Positions 8,999 to 19,109 are shown, numbered from the stretch's first letter. The stretch is DNA of 57,792 bases from an uncultured Prevotellaceae bacterium (GCA_900318065.1 ONIY01000022.1:1-57792), one strand, 5' to 3'. Notes: generated by a model from the sequence alone, not told the origin. Numbers and translations are program-made.

Positions 8999-9042
8999 TA
9001 AATCGCACTCATGGCGTGAATGACCATGAGTGCGATTTTTAT
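8999..9042. terminator. bidirectional terminator between galactanase and C25 protease genes
   Basis: Perfect 15-bp inverted repeat AAATCGCACTCATGG (9000-9014) / CCATGAGTGCGATTT (9024-9038), with T runs on the plus side and A residues on the other. It sits between two convergent genes. Confidence 0.9.
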
Positions 9043-9087
9043 TGTTGTCGTGCTTCCACCCAAGATGGCGGTGGAAACTGTGGTGGC

Positions 9088-12000
9088 TTAGTTGCTCACG
9101 TGGTAGGGGTCGATAACGATGATGTGTCCTATTTCGGTGCCACCATAGCTGTTGTTGCCCTCATAGGTGCCATAGAACTTGTAGACGCCGGCAGGAACTC
9201 GGTTGCCGCTGTTGTCCTTGAGGTCCCAGGTGTAGGGGAAACTAGAGGTTGTAGTCTTCCACACCACGTTGCCCACGGTGTCGAGAACCTTGATGGTAAC
9301 TTGTGGAGTGGTGGGCAGTGAGGTGGTGACGTTGAACGTCGCCTGGTCAACAGCTGGCTCCTCGTCGACAGTCATGCTCATTTGTGAGCTGCTGCCCACG
9401 ATGAACGAGATGGTTTGCGATGCCTTGTTGCCAGCAGCGTCGTAGACGTTGTAGAGCAGTGAGTGCTGGCCTTCTTGCAAGGTCATGGGGAACTCAATTG
9501 CCAGCATCCTGCCCTCGTCGCTCATTACAGAGTGGCTCCTGATATAGGGGTAGGTGGTCTTGCCGTTGTCGAGTTGCAGCGACATGCTGTTACCAATGGC
9601 TACCGACTGGGTGTTGAACGAGTGGTCGTCGGTGGCACGGATGTAGAGGGTAGAGCCTGGTGGGATGAGAGCGCCATTGCTGAACGACTGCTCATCGTTG
9701 AAGTACATCGCCTCGATTACTGGAGGCATGTCGTCGACAACGGTGTTGGGGTTGCTGGCGTTGTAGCTGTTGAGGCGCAGGTTGTTGAACGAGCCGTTAA
9801 CCATTTCTTCGCTGTCGTCCATGTGGGCATACACCTTGATGCATCCCATGTTGCCGCTCGAGAGGATGTAGCGTGGAATCACAGCCTTGGCAGTGAACAC
9901 ACCATCCACTACGCGACCATTAACACGAGTGAGAAGGTTGCGAGGATAGTAGATGTCGCGGTCTACATAGGTCTGGCCAATGCGTCCAGTGGCAGTGGTC
10001 TCATATTTGAGCAAGTCGTAGATGCTCAGTGTGGCATCGCCGTTGAAGTTGGTGTTGACAGAGGTGCCGTTGGGGTTGTAAACCTGTGCCTCTACAGTGA
10101 TTTCCTGCATAGCACCTGAGGCGACGGTCGACGATTCGTCCACGGTGCTGCCATTAATCTTAGTGATTTTAAAGTAGGGCTTGGGATAGTTGATTTTTAT
10201 AGCTGGGTCGCCCAGTAGCATGAACGACATCTTGTTGTAGTTGATGGTCCTGCCAAAGGATTGCTTGCACAGCATGTAGGCCTCGCCCAGGGTGGGCATG
10301 TAGCCCTTGGTGTGATGGCAGAACATAGCCCTGATGAAGGCTTGGTTAAGATTGTCGTTGTCCTCGGCAAACACGGCTCTTGCCGATGTCACCATGGCGA
10401 TGGCGCCGCCACCCTTGCGGTGGAAGAGAATCTCCACGAGACCGCGCTGGTTGCTGTCATATCGTGCCACGTCGCAGCAGGCAGTGGTGAGGATGGGGAG
10501 ATACTTGTTCTCGATAGTGTTTGACTCGATAACTGTCCACAGCTGCTCGTTCTTGGTGAGGTAGCTCTTGTCGCCGTGGCCCACATAGGTCATGAAGTAC
10601 TGGCCTTCTTTGAGCTTGGCGGTGAGTTCCTTGCGAGCCTCAAAGGCATATCCCGAAACAGCGTCGACGGGGAACTGGCTGCAGAACACCTTGTTTTGTG
10701 CCAATCCTGTTGCCAGTTCATCTTCAAGAATCGTGCACAGGCCTTCGCTCTGGAAAGCATACAGCTTGTCGTCGAAGTCGTCGGCTACGAGCAGCAAGTC
10801 GTTGCGCCAGGGGCCGTAGTCGGGGTTGTTGACATAGTTGATGAGTTTGTCCACGTCGCTCTCGGCCTCGGCAACGTTGGCGCAAGGAATGCGTCCCACG
10901 CCCAGTCGCAGGTAGTCCTTGGCAAGCTCATTGCCCGAATTGTCGTCGAGGATGCCAAAGAAGTCGTCGCACACGTAGCTGTACTCCTCGTCGTTGCTGT
11001 TCTCGGCCTCATAGGTGAGCACCTGGCAGTCTTTGCTTGAGAGGAGCTTGCGGTTGTCGTAGCTGCCGGCACCAAACATCAGGAGGTTCTTGAAGCGACT
11101 CTTGTCGCGGTCGTAGAACATCTTGCTCATGAGCCTGATTGCCATGGCGTCGGGGGTACCGCTTGAGAACTCGTTGAAGATTGCCTCCTGGTCGATTACA
11201 TGTACAATCATGTTGTCGTTGTCGCGGTGCATCTGTGCCACACGCTCGGCCTGTGGAATGAGGTCCTTGCAGGTTACTATCACCATGTGAGGAGTGGTCA
11301 TGCCATGGATGTTCTGGTTCTCAACAGCGGTGTAGCTGTCGATCGACCTCAAGTCCTTGCTGGGGTCGAAGGCGATGTACTGGTTCCAGTTGTTGCTCAC
11401 ACCGGGAGTGAAGCAGTAGCCATTGTCGTCCTGCGACAGAGTGAGGCTGGTGGGGTTGTGCGGGTCATTAACGTTCCACACCTCAACGCTGGGCGAGGTG
11501 TTGCTAATGCGAATGAGGTCTTGCACAGTGCACTTGTTGAAGCCCATGTTCAACTGGTTGTGGGCGGCATTCTCAAGGGTGTTGTTGTGATAGTAGGTGA
11601 GAATGATGTAGTCGAGCCAAGCACTATTTACCTCGCCATTAGGAGAATAGATGCTCACGCGGATGTTGCCGTTTTGAGGCACTGGGTTGCCCTCTTCGGG
11701 GATAAACGAGTTGTAAGGTGACGCCCAGTTGTAGTAGACCTGGGCATTGGCAGGCGTGTAGATCTTGGAAGTGCTCAGGGTGTAGTTCATGTCGTAGCCG
11801 TTGAGCTCGGCTTTGATGTAGGACGAAAACGATACCTTAGCACCAGAGCACACGTTGACTGTGATTGCCGAGTCACCACACAGGCCAGGAACAGAATAGG
11901 GGACGGTGATTTCGGCATTTGTCATGTTCTCTCCCAGCATGTTCTTGCCCATTTGTCCTGGGGAGATGAGGTCGTTCTCGTGATGCATGTAATCAAGGCT

Positions 12001-12501
12001 TGATGCCCTGGCAATTGAGCCAGTGTTATCCTTGGTTATTACAGCAGGAGCCTTGGGGCTGGTGCCATCGTCTTGTGTTACAAAGTAGTAGCCCTTGGAC
12101 GAATAACTGTTGAAAGCCCTGGTGTAGTGGGGTGTGCCATTGGGAGTGGCAAGGGTATACTTCACTGGTCCACAGCCGTAGAAGCAGATTTTGTTGTCAT
12201 ACACCTTGACAGGAATTTGCACGAGGTCGTCGGTAGCCGAGCCGTCAAGAAGCTCGCTGATGGGATGACCTCCCTTTCCATAGATTCTAACTGCCTCAGG
12301 ATTGGAGAACCCCATTTGCGAGAGTTCCTCAAAGGTGAGTTGATAAATGCCATTCTCGGGAATCGCGATTTTCACCCAATTGCCATTGGCAAGCTTGGAG
12401 GAGCTGGCATAGTTGGCACTGGAGAAAGCCTGCATGGAGAATGTTGTGGTGGCAACAATTGCCATCAGGCCCAAAATGTTGAATAAAAACTTCTTATGCA
12501 T
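9088..12501 (-). CDS. C25 (gingipain-like) cysteine protease, PorU paralogue
   Basis: 1137-aa exported protein with a signal peptide (residues 1-26). Its N-terminal domain is typical of PorU/gingipain precursors (NWVKIAIPENGIYQLT, VRIYGKGG), followed by a C25 catalytic domain with His in TYVGHGDKS and Cys in TTACCDVARYD. The end is FlgD/CTD-like (WDLKDNSGNRVPAGVYKF). Canonical PorU has ATCEFSR at the Cys, as the gene at 13926 does, so this is read as a paralogue or a secreted gingipain-like protease of the type IX secretion system. It is downstream of rex and the FAA-hydrolase-like gene on the same strand. Substrate unknown. Confidence 0.82.
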   Translation of the reverse strand: MHKKFLFNILGLMAIVATTTFSMQAFSSANYASSSKLANGNWVKIAIPENGIYQLTFEELSQMGFSNPEAVRIYGKGGHPISELLDGSATDDLVQIPVKVYDNKICFYGCGPVKYTLATPNGTPHYTRAFNSYSSKGYYFVTQDDGTSPKAPAVITKDNTGSIARASSLDYMHHENDLISPGQMGKNMLGENMTNAEITVPYSVPGLCGDSAITVNVCSGAKVSFSSYIKAELNGYDMNYTLSTSKIYTPANAQVYYNWASPYNSFIPEEGNPVPQNGNIRVSIYSPNGEVNSAWLDYIILTYYHNNTLENAAHNQLNMGFNKCTVQDLIRISNTSPSVEVWNVNDPHNPTSLTLSQDDNGYCFTPGVSNNWNQYIAFDPSKDLRSIDSYTAVENQNIHGMTTPHMVIVTCKDLIPQAERVAQMHRDNDNMIVHVIDQEAIFNEFSSGTPDAMAIRLMSKMFYDRDKSRFKNLLMFGAGSYDNRKLLSSKDCQVLTYEAENSNDEEYSYVCDDFFGILDDNSGNELAKDYLRLGVGRIPCANVAEAESDVDKLINYVNNPDYGPWRNDLLLVADDFDDKLYAFQSEGLCTILEDELATGLAQNKVFCSQFPVDAVSGYAFEARKELTAKLKEGQYFMTYVGHGDKSYLTKNEQLWTVIESNTIENKYLPILTTACCDVARYDSNQRGLVEILFHRKGGGAIAMVTSARAVFAEDNDNLNQAFIRAMFCHHTKGYMPTLGEAYMLCKQSFGRTINYNKMSFMLLGDPAIKINYPKPYFKITKINGSTVDESSTVASGAMQEITVEAQVYNPNGTSVNTNFNGDATLSIYDLLKYETTATGRIGQTYVDRDIYYPRNLLTRVNGRVVDGVFTAKAVIPRYILSSGNMGCIKVYAHMDDSEEMVNGSFNNLRLNSYNASNPNTVVDDMPPVIEAMYFNDEQSFSNGALIPPGSTLYIRATDDHSFNTQSVAIGNSMSLQLDNGKTTYPYIRSHSVMSDEGRMLAIEFPMTLQEGQHSLLYNVYDAAGNKASQTISFIVGSSSQMSMTVDEEPAVDQATFNVTTSLPTTPQVTIKVLDTVGNVVWKTTTSSFPYTWDLKDNSGNRVPAGVYKFYGTYEGNNSYGGTEIGHIIVIDPYHVSN

Positions 12502-12551
12502 AGTAGTTTAGATATATGTTATCTTATAATATTATGTGTTGAAGAGTCGCG

Positions 12552-13133
12552 TTATTTCACTCTAATAGTCAATTTCAAGTCGCCATTGAGGCATGCTGTT
12601 GCAGTGTCGCCAGGAGATAGCACGCTCTGGCTGTTGCCCAGTTCCACCACTATCATGTCGCCCATCTTGAGGGTGAAATAGATGCTCAGCTGTGCTATGA
12701 GCTGGCGATAGTCGATGCCTGTGTCGCTCAAGCTCGTGCTGCCAGTGTTCTCATTGCCCATGATGGCGCCCACGGTGGCGCTGTTGATGGCATCGGGGCT
12801 CGTCACTGGGGCAAAGTCGCCCAGCAGTAGCGCGCCGTCAAAGCTGTGGGCTAATGCCGAGTGCTCGCTGCTGTGCTGCTCCCAGTCGATGCCTTGAGCC
12901 GTGACCTTGATGGCTGGTGCTATGGCGTCGCAGTAGCGATGGGCAAAGCGTGGCGCAATGTGCTTTCCCAACCTTCCCAGCCTGAGCACGAGAGCTGTGG
13001 TGCCGGTAAAGCGCTGCGCAAAATGCGGTACAAAAAATGGCTTGTTGGTTCTTATCACCGACGAGTCGGCCATAAGGTAAACTTGCTGTGACAACTCCTT
13101 GCCGTTACTGTTCTTTATACCTATAATCTTCAC
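12552..13133 (-). CDS. FAA-hydrolase-fold protein, probably inactive
   Basis: 193 aa, resembling the compact fumarylacetoacetate-hydrolase family proteins of Bacteroidales: it opens MKIIGI and keeps the NKPFF and LGKHIAPRFAHRYCDAI segments. The metal-binding E-x-E expected at the start of the central strand is replaced (TGTTALVLRL), and the usual D of the ..D.T.RD segment also appears lost (IKVTAQGI). It therefore reads as a pseudoenzyme. It overlaps the rex stop by 4 nt, so the two are translationally coupled. Function unknown. Confidence 0.6.
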   Translation of the reverse strand: MKIIGIKNSNGKELSQQVYLMADSSVIRTNKPFFVPHFAQRFTGTTALVLRLGRLGKHIAPRFAHRYCDAIAPAIKVTAQGIDWEQHSSEHSALAHSFDGALLLGDFAPVTSPDAINSATVGAIMGNENTGSTSLSDTGIDYRQLIAQLSIYFTLKMGDMIVVELGNSQSVLSPGDTATACLNGDLKLTIRVK

Positions 13134-13801
13134 TTTGTTGCTGTCTTAGCGTTACTGCCGTTTTGCTCCATGCGGTTGTACATGAGGGCAAGGTCGGCAT
13201 ATATTGAGGTGTTTTGCAACACAATGTTGCGAGGAACCTTGATGCGGTAGGGCGTGAAGTTCCATATTGCCTTGATGTTGCTCTCCACCAGTGCGTTGGC
13301 TACATCTTGCGCATTCTCAAAGGGCACTGCAACAATGGCAATCGACACCCCGGTGCTTCGCTGGCGCGCTGCCAGCTCGTTGAAGTCGTAGATGGGGATG
13401 CCAGCCACCGTGGTTCCCACTATGCTGGGGTCCACGTCAAATCCCGCCACAATGTTGAGCCCGTATTGCTGAAGTCCCAGGTCGCGCATCAGGGCGCTGC
13501 CCAGCGAGCCGGTTCCCACCAGGAACGCGTTGTGGCGATATTTGAAGCCCAGAAACTCGTTGAGGGCCTTGGTGAGAGGATGCACCTCATAGCCTATGCG
13601 CGTCTTGCCCTTGATGTTGAGAAACGACAAGTCCTTGGCAATTTGCGAAGCGTCAACGTTGAGTCTCTTGGCAATTTGTGTTGACGACACATGCTCTACA
13701 TGCTTGGCGTCGAGCGTCTTGACATAGGCAAGATACCATGGGAGCCTCCTGAGTGTGGGCTCGGGCAGCATCTCGCGTGTAGTGTGTCGTGTGTCACTCA
13801 T
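13130..13801 (-). CDS. rex: redox-sensing transcriptional repressor Rex
   Basis: Cytoplasmic DNA-binding repressor that senses the NADH/NAD+ ratio and controls fermentation and respiration genes. The 223-aa protein has an N-terminal winged helix (about residues 8-75; SSTQIAKRLNVDASQIAKDL) and a Rossmann domain with the NAD(H) motif VGTGSLGSALM near residue 90. The C-terminal helix serves domain-swapped dimerisation. The ATG at 13801 is chosen over an upstream GTG (13831) because it has AAAAGAAG as ribosome-binding site at suitable distance. It is coupled to the downstream FAA-hydrolase-like gene by a 4-nt overlap. Confidence 0.92.
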   Translation of the reverse strand: MSDTRHTTREMLPEPTLRRLPWYLAYVKTLDAKHVEHVSSTQIAKRLNVDASQIAKDLSFLNIKGKTRIGYEVHPLTKALNEFLGFKYRHNAFLVGTGSLGSALMRDLGLQQYGLNIVAGFDVDPSIVGTTVAGIPIYDFNELAARQRSTGVSIAIVAVPFENAQDVANALVESNIKAIWNFTPYRIKVPRNIVLQNTSIYADLALMYNRMEQNGSNAKTATK

Positions 13802-13925
13802 TATAATTGTTGCATCTTCTTTTAAATGCACTGATAGCCTATCAAAAATGCAAATGTACTAAAAAAATATTATATGGGTCAAAAAAATGACTTTTTTGTT
13901 GCATTTATCTTTATTAGCGATGCTC

Positions 13926-16900
13926 TTAGAGGGCAGTGATGGCAAGTTTCTTGGTCTTGGTGCTCTCCTGGTGGCCGTCGGTGGTGATGGTGGCCTTGTA
14001 CAGGTAGATGCCGCGTGGCAGCCTGCGGCCGCTGTAGTCGCTCAGGTCCCAAGTGATGGGGAATGAGGAGAACATGCTGCTGCGACCGCTCTGGGTGGTG
14101 CTCCACATGCGCTGTCCCATGAGGTTGAACACCTCGATGGTGATTGTCACCGTTGCCTCGGGACGGTTGTGGGTCACGAGGAATGTGGTGGTGGTGGCAG
14201 CAGGATTGGGGAACGCCTTGATCTCTTCAATCTCGGGCTTAAGGCCGCTGGTGACATTGAAGCTGATGGTTTTCTCGCTGGAGTTGTTGAACACGTCCCA
14301 CACCTTGAGTTTTAGGGTGTGATGCCCGTTGCTCAGGTTGGAGAGGCCGTAGTTGATGTTTCCTGCCGAGCCCTGGTCGGCCTCGGTGGCGGTGTAGTAG
14401 CTGCTCACGTCGCTATAGGTGACGCTGCCGTCGAGCGTGAGCGTCATGTTGTGGCCAATGCCGGCGCTTGAGAAGTTGATGCCGCTCTCGTCGCTCACGG
14501 TGGCAAGGAACAGTGGCGACTCGTTGACGTTGTCGCCATCCTTGAACGAGCTGCTGTTGAGGCCCATGTAACTGATCTCGGGACCAATGGTGTCGGCTAC
14601 CACGCTCTCGTCGTAGCCGTAGATGTAGAACTCATCGCACGAGCCTGTTGCCTCGGTCTTGTTCTCGGGGTCGTAGGCATAGAGGCTCAGCAGCGATGGG
14701 CGGAAGTTGTCGTAGCTCACTGTCACCTCGCTGGGGATGGTGACATTGAAGGAGAACTCGCCGTTGTTAACCTTGTTGACGTTGATGGCAAGTTTGTTCT
14801 GTCGTTCCTCATAGGTGAGGGTTGAGTCGAGCTGCTCGGTTTGACCATACTGGTTGGTGTAGTTGTAGGAGTAGGTAAACGATACCGACTTCTCGCAGTC
14901 GAAGAGAGTGCTCTCGATGAGTCCGTTGAAGCCACTTTGCTTCACTCCTGCCAGGTTCTCGATGTGGCCGGTGATGTTCATCGTCTGTCGCGCCTCAAAG
15001 ACGGGGAACTCGTTGGGGTCGACATCCTCGCCGTTGATCTGGTCGATGACAGCCTTGTATTGAGGCATGGCTGGGCGCATAGCTGGGTCGCCGTAGAGGA
15101 CGTAGCGCAGTGAGTTGGACCTTCCCTGGGTGCCGTCGCTGGAGTTGTTCTTGGCATAGGCAAGGATGTCGCCCACTCGCATGACCTGGCCATTGCTGTC
15201 GCGCTCATACATCTTCTTGGCAGCTGTGACGTTGAGCACTTTATTGTTTGACATATACACCAGCCTGGGCGGGCAAATCATCAACACCACGCCGCCGTTG
15301 GGGTTGAAGAACGCGTTCTCGCCACCCGAGGGGTTGATGCCGTCGTGGCGTGAGAACTCGCATGTTGCGGCATAGAGGATGGGCAGGTGGCTATAGAAGA
15401 GGTTGTTCTCGATGTCGGTCACCTGAAGGAGGCCATCGTTGGTCCATCCCGATGGTCCGCCATGGCCTGAGTAGTTCCACCACAGTGCACCTTCGGTGAG
15501 GGTCTTGAACATTTTCTTGCGTGCGTCGGGGAACTTGGAGCCCGAGCCGTCGCTCTTCTCCTCAAAGTTGTCGAGGAACACGCGGCTAAAGTTGGTGTTC
15601 TCGCCACCGTTGGCGGCCACGGTTTCCACCACCTCTTCGCCATGTCGCCAGTGGCTTGCGTTGTCTTCGTTGTCGGCAACGTTGAGCATGGTGTTCTTCC
15701 AGTTGCCGTAGTCGGCTTGTGTGGAGTATTTTATTATCTTGTTGACGGCGATGGTGGCATCGGTGACGCTGCGCGCGGGAATGCGGCCCACGGCAATTCT
15801 CACGTCTTTGCTATGCCCCATGATGTCGCCATCCTCAAGGGTGGCAAAGAAGTCGTCGCTGGTGTAGGAACTCATCTCGTTGCAACTGAAGACCTGTAGA
15901 CCGTCGGTCTCGTCAACGCTCTCCCACACCAGGAGCATGGGGTAGTTGAGGGTTTTGCTGGCAGGGGTGATGCGGCGGTTGTCGCAGTATCCGTTGCCAA
16001 AGAGTAGCAGGTAGCCCAGCTTGTGGCCTAGCTCGTCGGTGCCGCGGTCGTAGAAGTACTTGCACAGCAGGCGGTAGGCAGCGGCATCGGGTGTGCCACT
16101 CGAGAACTCGTTATACACCTTGTCCTGGTCAACCACCATCACTCGCATGCTGTCGATCTCCTCGTGCATGGCGGCAAGTTGCTGCGCTTGTGGCAGGAAC
16201 TCGCTGGGAGCGATGATTATCATGTCGGGGATGGGTGCGCCGTGAATGCTCTGGTTGTCGACGTTTCCCACCAGCGTGGGCGATGGGAAGGTGCCGTTGT
16301 CGTTGAAGGCCACCAGGTCGCGGCGCAGGCTGTTGTCGAGACTGAAGCGTGCCTTTGTGCCATCCACGCTCAGTCCCAGTTCCACGGGTGCCGCTTTCTT
16401 GGCAAGGTCCCACACGTGGGTGTTAGGTCCCACTCCGCTAATCTCATACTGCAATGGCTCAAGGCTTCGCAGTCCAAACAGGAGGCTGCTCTTGCCCGTG
16501 AGGTCGATGTGGCGTTTATAGTTCACGATGATATAGTCCAGTCGTGCCAGGTGGACATTGCCGCTGGGATTGTAGGTAACGGTGTAGGTGAGATCCTTGG
16601 TGCCGTTGAGTTCAAACTGCTTGTGCACTTGAATGGCGTTGTAGTGGTAGTGGCTGGGGTCGCTCGAGTCGGTTTCCTTGATGTTGTGATTGCCGGCAAG
16701 GTTGTTGCCGTTGTACTTGAACGTTATGCTGCTGGTGCCTCCCAGTGTCTTGGCTCCAAAGCGTGTCACCACATCAATCGTGGAACCGTCGGCAAGGCCA
16801 TCGAGGGTGAACTTGAACGACTGGGAATTGGTGGTGGTGAAGTCCTCGCCCAGCAGCACGCGTCCGGTCTCGCCAGGGTTGATGAGTTCTTCCTCATGAT

Positions 16901-17438
16901 ACAGGCGCTCGTTGAAGGTGTTCACGAGGGTGCCTGTGGGTGTCATGGTCGAAGTGGACGGACTCTTATCGGGGATGCTGCTGTCGCTGGTGATGAAGTA
17001 GTAACCCTTGGTAGAGTAGGGGTGCTGGCGCTGCTTGTATATTTGGAAGGAGTTAGACCAGTACCATGACAGTGGCCCTTGGGCATAGAACAGGATGCGG
17101 TCGCCAGTGCGCAACACGGGCACCTGGGGCAGGTCGTCGAGAAACTGGTTGGCGCGCAGGGTGTCGCTCAGTTGGGCACCGCCGTAGCCAAAGACCCTCA
17201 CGCTGCTCAGGTCGCCCAGCCCCCACTTGCTGGCATCGCTCGAAGTGATTTGATAGATGCCACTCTCGTTCACTGCCACCTTCACCCACTTGCCTGTTGC
17301 AAGCCGTGAGGTGTCGCTGTAGTGCGACAGGTCAAATGCCATGGCATTGAGTGCTGCGCCAGCCAGCAGCACCAGGACTGTTATTCTAATCAAGAAACAG
17401 TTATGATGAATTGAAATAATATTTTTGAGTCTAAGCAT
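13926..17438 (-). CDS. porU: type IX secretion system sortase PorU
   Basis: C25-family cysteine protease that cleaves the C-terminal signal of type IX secretion cargo on the cell surface and attaches the cargo to lipopolysaccharide. The 1170-aa protein has an N-terminal signal segment (about residues 17-34), the PorU propeptide-like domain (KWVKVAVNESGIYQI, VRVFGYGG), and the catalytic domain with His in NYSGHGGPSGW and Cys in AATCEFSRHD. It ends in a CTD-like beta domain (AFPNPAATTTTFLV, GIYLYKATI). Length matches P. gingivalis PorU. It heads a minus-strand cluster with rex; a second C25 gene lies 3' of it. Confidence 0.88.
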   Translation of the reverse strand: MLRLKNIISIHHNCFLIRITVLVLLAGAALNAMAFDLSHYSDTSRLATGKWVKVAVNESGIYQITSSDASKWGLGDLSSVRVFGYGGAQLSDTLRANQFLDDLPQVPVLRTGDRILFYAQGPLSWYWSNSFQIYKQRQHPYSTKGYYFITSDSSIPDKSPSTSTMTPTGTLVNTFNERLYHEEELINPGETGRVLLGEDFTTTNSQSFKFTLDGLADGSTIDVVTRFGAKTLGGTSSITFKYNGNNLAGNHNIKETDSSDPSHYHYNAIQVHKQFELNGTKDLTYTVTYNPSGNVHLARLDYIIVNYKRHIDLTGKSSLLFGLRSLEPLQYEISGVGPNTHVWDLAKKAAPVELGLSVDGTKARFSLDNSLRRDLVAFNDNGTFPSPTLVGNVDNQSIHGAPIPDMIIIAPSEFLPQAQQLAAMHEEIDSMRVMVVDQDKVYNEFSSGTPDAAAYRLLCKYFYDRGTDELGHKLGYLLLFGNGYCDNRRITPASKTLNYPMLLVWESVDETDGLQVFSCNEMSSYTSDDFFATLEDGDIMGHSKDVRIAVGRIPARSVTDATIAVNKIIKYSTQADYGNWKNTMLNVADNEDNASHWRHGEEVVETVAANGGENTNFSRVFLDNFEEKSDGSGSKFPDARKKMFKTLTEGALWWNYSGHGGPSGWTNDGLLQVTDIENNLFYSHLPILYAATCEFSRHDGINPSGGENAFFNPNGGVVLMICPPRLVYMSNNKVLNVTAAKKMYERDSNGQVMRVGDILAYAKNNSSDGTQGRSNSLRYVLYGDPAMRPAMPQYKAVIDQINGEDVDPNEFPVFEARQTMNITGHIENLAGVKQSGFNGLIESTLFDCEKSVSFTYSYNYTNQYGQTEQLDSTLTYEERQNKLAINVNKVNNGEFSFNVTIPSEVTVSYDNFRPSLLSLYAYDPENKTEATGSCDEFYIYGYDESVVADTIGPEISYMGLNSSSFKDGDNVNESPLFLATVSDESGINFSSAGIGHNMTLTLDGSVTYSDVSSYYTATEADQGSAGNINYGLSNLSNGHHTLKLKVWDVFNNSSEKTISFNVTSGLKPEIEEIKAFPNPAATTTTFLVTHNRPEATVTITIEVFNLMGQRMWSTTQSGRSSMFSSFPITWDLSDYSGRRLPRGIYLYKATITTDGHQESTKTKKLAITAL

Positions 17439-17616
17439 TGGTCTTGAAAATAATCAATTTTACTACATAAAAGGGCATAGTTCACCCTATATAGAAAATA
17501 ACGTAACCCGCGTGGTTTTATTGTATAATGTGGGACGATGCTACTTTATTCCCATTGTGGTAGTGGCGCAAGGGGGAGTAAAAACAGGTGGTTGTTGAGT
17601 ATTTTTGTGTAGATTT

Positions 17617-17647
17617 TTTGGTAGACCAAAAATTATCACTACCTTTG
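17617..17647 (+). promoter_or_regulatory. promoter of gldE
   Basis: TTTG (17617-17620), exactly 19 nt, then TACCTTTG (17640-17647): a near-ideal Bacteroidetes promoter. The rest of the 315-nt gap between porU and gldE holds no gene that I can support. Confidence 0.75.
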
Positions 17648-17753
17648 CAATAGAATCACAACTATTGTGTGTTTTGTCTCTCGCCAGTCGGCATCTATGT
17701 AATTGATATTTAATGAGATGCGTGGCTTGGCGTGGTTTGTTTAACTAAAACTA

Positions 17754-19109
17754 TTGATTTTGGACCCCGACCCTTTATCTTGTATTTTAAGTCTTGCCTC
17801 ACCATTGCTGCAGGCAGTAAACTCTACAGCGTCTATATCTTTTAATGCCCCCACCCTGGGCAGCTGGGTGGCGATAGCCACAGCGATTGTTGGCCTCTTG
17901 TTCTCGGCCTTTAATTCTGGCTCGGAGATAGCCTATTTCTCACTTAATAAAACCGACTTGGAGTCGATCCCCGACGACGTCAAGCGCACTCGTGTTGAGC
18001 GTTTGCTCGAGCAGCCCGAGCGCCTGCTGGCGACCATCCTTATAGGCAACAACCTGGTGAACATCATGATTGTGATTGTGCTCAACTTTGCCATGAACCA
18101 GATGTTCACTTTCAACAGCGCAATAGCCAACTTCCTTGTCCAGACGGTGATATTGACATTCCTTATCCTGCTCTTTGGCGAGGTGATTCCTAAACTGTAT
18201 GCTACTAACAATAACGTGCGCTTTGCCGCATTTGCCGCTCCCATGCTGCAAGTGATGTCGGTGATTTTCAGCCCGTTGTCAAGGCTCATGGTTAAGAGCC
18301 TGGGCTTCGTTCACAAGGCGGTGGGCAAGCGTGCCGACGAGATATCGACCGAGGACCTGACCAACGCCTTGCAGATGAGCGACGTGAAGAATGCCGACGA
18401 GAAAGACTGGCTGGAGGGAATCCTCAAGTTTGGCGACAAGACGGTGAGCGAGATTATGACTCCCCGCATCGACATCGTTGACATCGACATCGAGGAGCCG
18501 TTTGACAACGTGATAAAGTGCATCGTCGACAACGGCTACTCGCGCATGCCTGTCTATGAAGATAACCCCGACAACATCAAGGGTGTGCTCTATGCCAAGG
18601 ATATCTTGCCCTACATCGACCGCCACAGCGACGATTTCCAGTGGTCGAAACTGCTCAGGCCAGTGTATTTTGTGCCTGAGTCGCGCATGATCGACGACTT
18701 GCTCGAGGACTTCCGCAAGAAGAAGATTCACCTGGCGGTAGTGGTCGACGAGTTTGGCTGCACGCAGGGCCTTGCCACCATGGAAGACGTGCTCGAGGAG
18801 ATAGTGGGAGATATTGACGATGAATATGACACCGAGGAGAAGTTCTACACCAAGGAAGACAAGGACACCTACATCTTCGACGCCAAGACTTCGATTGCCG
18901 ACTTCCTCGATGTCACCGAGCTCGACGAGCGCGACTTTGCCAAGTACACCAGCGAGGCCGAGAGCATCGCTGGCATGCTGCTCAACATCAAGGGCGACTT
19001 CCTGCAGGAAAAAGAGAAAATAGCTTGCGGGCCATGCGACTTCACCGTGCTCAAGGTGAAGAAATACCGCATCGCCAAGGTGAAAGTGCACATTAACCGT
19101 GAGGATTAG
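17754..19109 (+). CDS. gldE: GldE-like CNNM/CorC transmembrane protein
   Basis: 451-aa membrane protein: a DUF21/CNNM domain with four hydrophobic segments (about residues 30-190), a CBS-domain pair (about 215-340; SEIMTPRIDIVDID is the usual linker) and a C-terminal CorC_HlyC domain. The opening DPDP motif is typical of GldE, which supports gliding or type IX secretion protein assembly in Bacteroidetes; a cation-transport role is the general CNNM alternative. A TTG at 17754 is the likely start; another TTG is 6 nt downstream and no ATG precedes the first transmembrane segment nearby. It is divergent from porU, which fits a T9SS-linked role. Confidence 0.8.
   Translation: MILDPDPLSCILSLASPLLQAVNSTASISFNAPTLGSWVAIATAIVGLLFSAFNSGSEIAYFSLNKTDLESIPDDVKRTRVERLLEQPERLLATILIGNNLVNIMIVIVLNFAMNQMFTFNSAIANFLVQTVILTFLILLFGEVIPKLYATNNNVRFAAFAAPMLQVMSVIFSPLSRLMVKSLGFVHKAVGKRADEISTEDLTNALQMSDVKNADEKDWLEGILKFGDKTVSEIMTPRIDIVDIDIEEPFDNVIKCIVDNGYSRMPVYEDNPDNIKGVLYAKDILPYIDRHSDDFQWSKLLRPVYFVPESRMIDDLLEDFRKKKIHLAVVVDEFGCTQGLATMEDVLEEIVGDIDDEYDTEEKFYTKEDKDTYIFDAKTSIADFLDVTELDERDFAKYTSEAESIAGMLLNIKGDFLQEKEKIACGPCDFTVLKVKKYRIAKVKVHINRED

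Noticed and set aside
16164-17069. 301-codon plus-strand frame opposite porU
   Set aside because: Antisense shadow; porU motifs on the other strand are certain.
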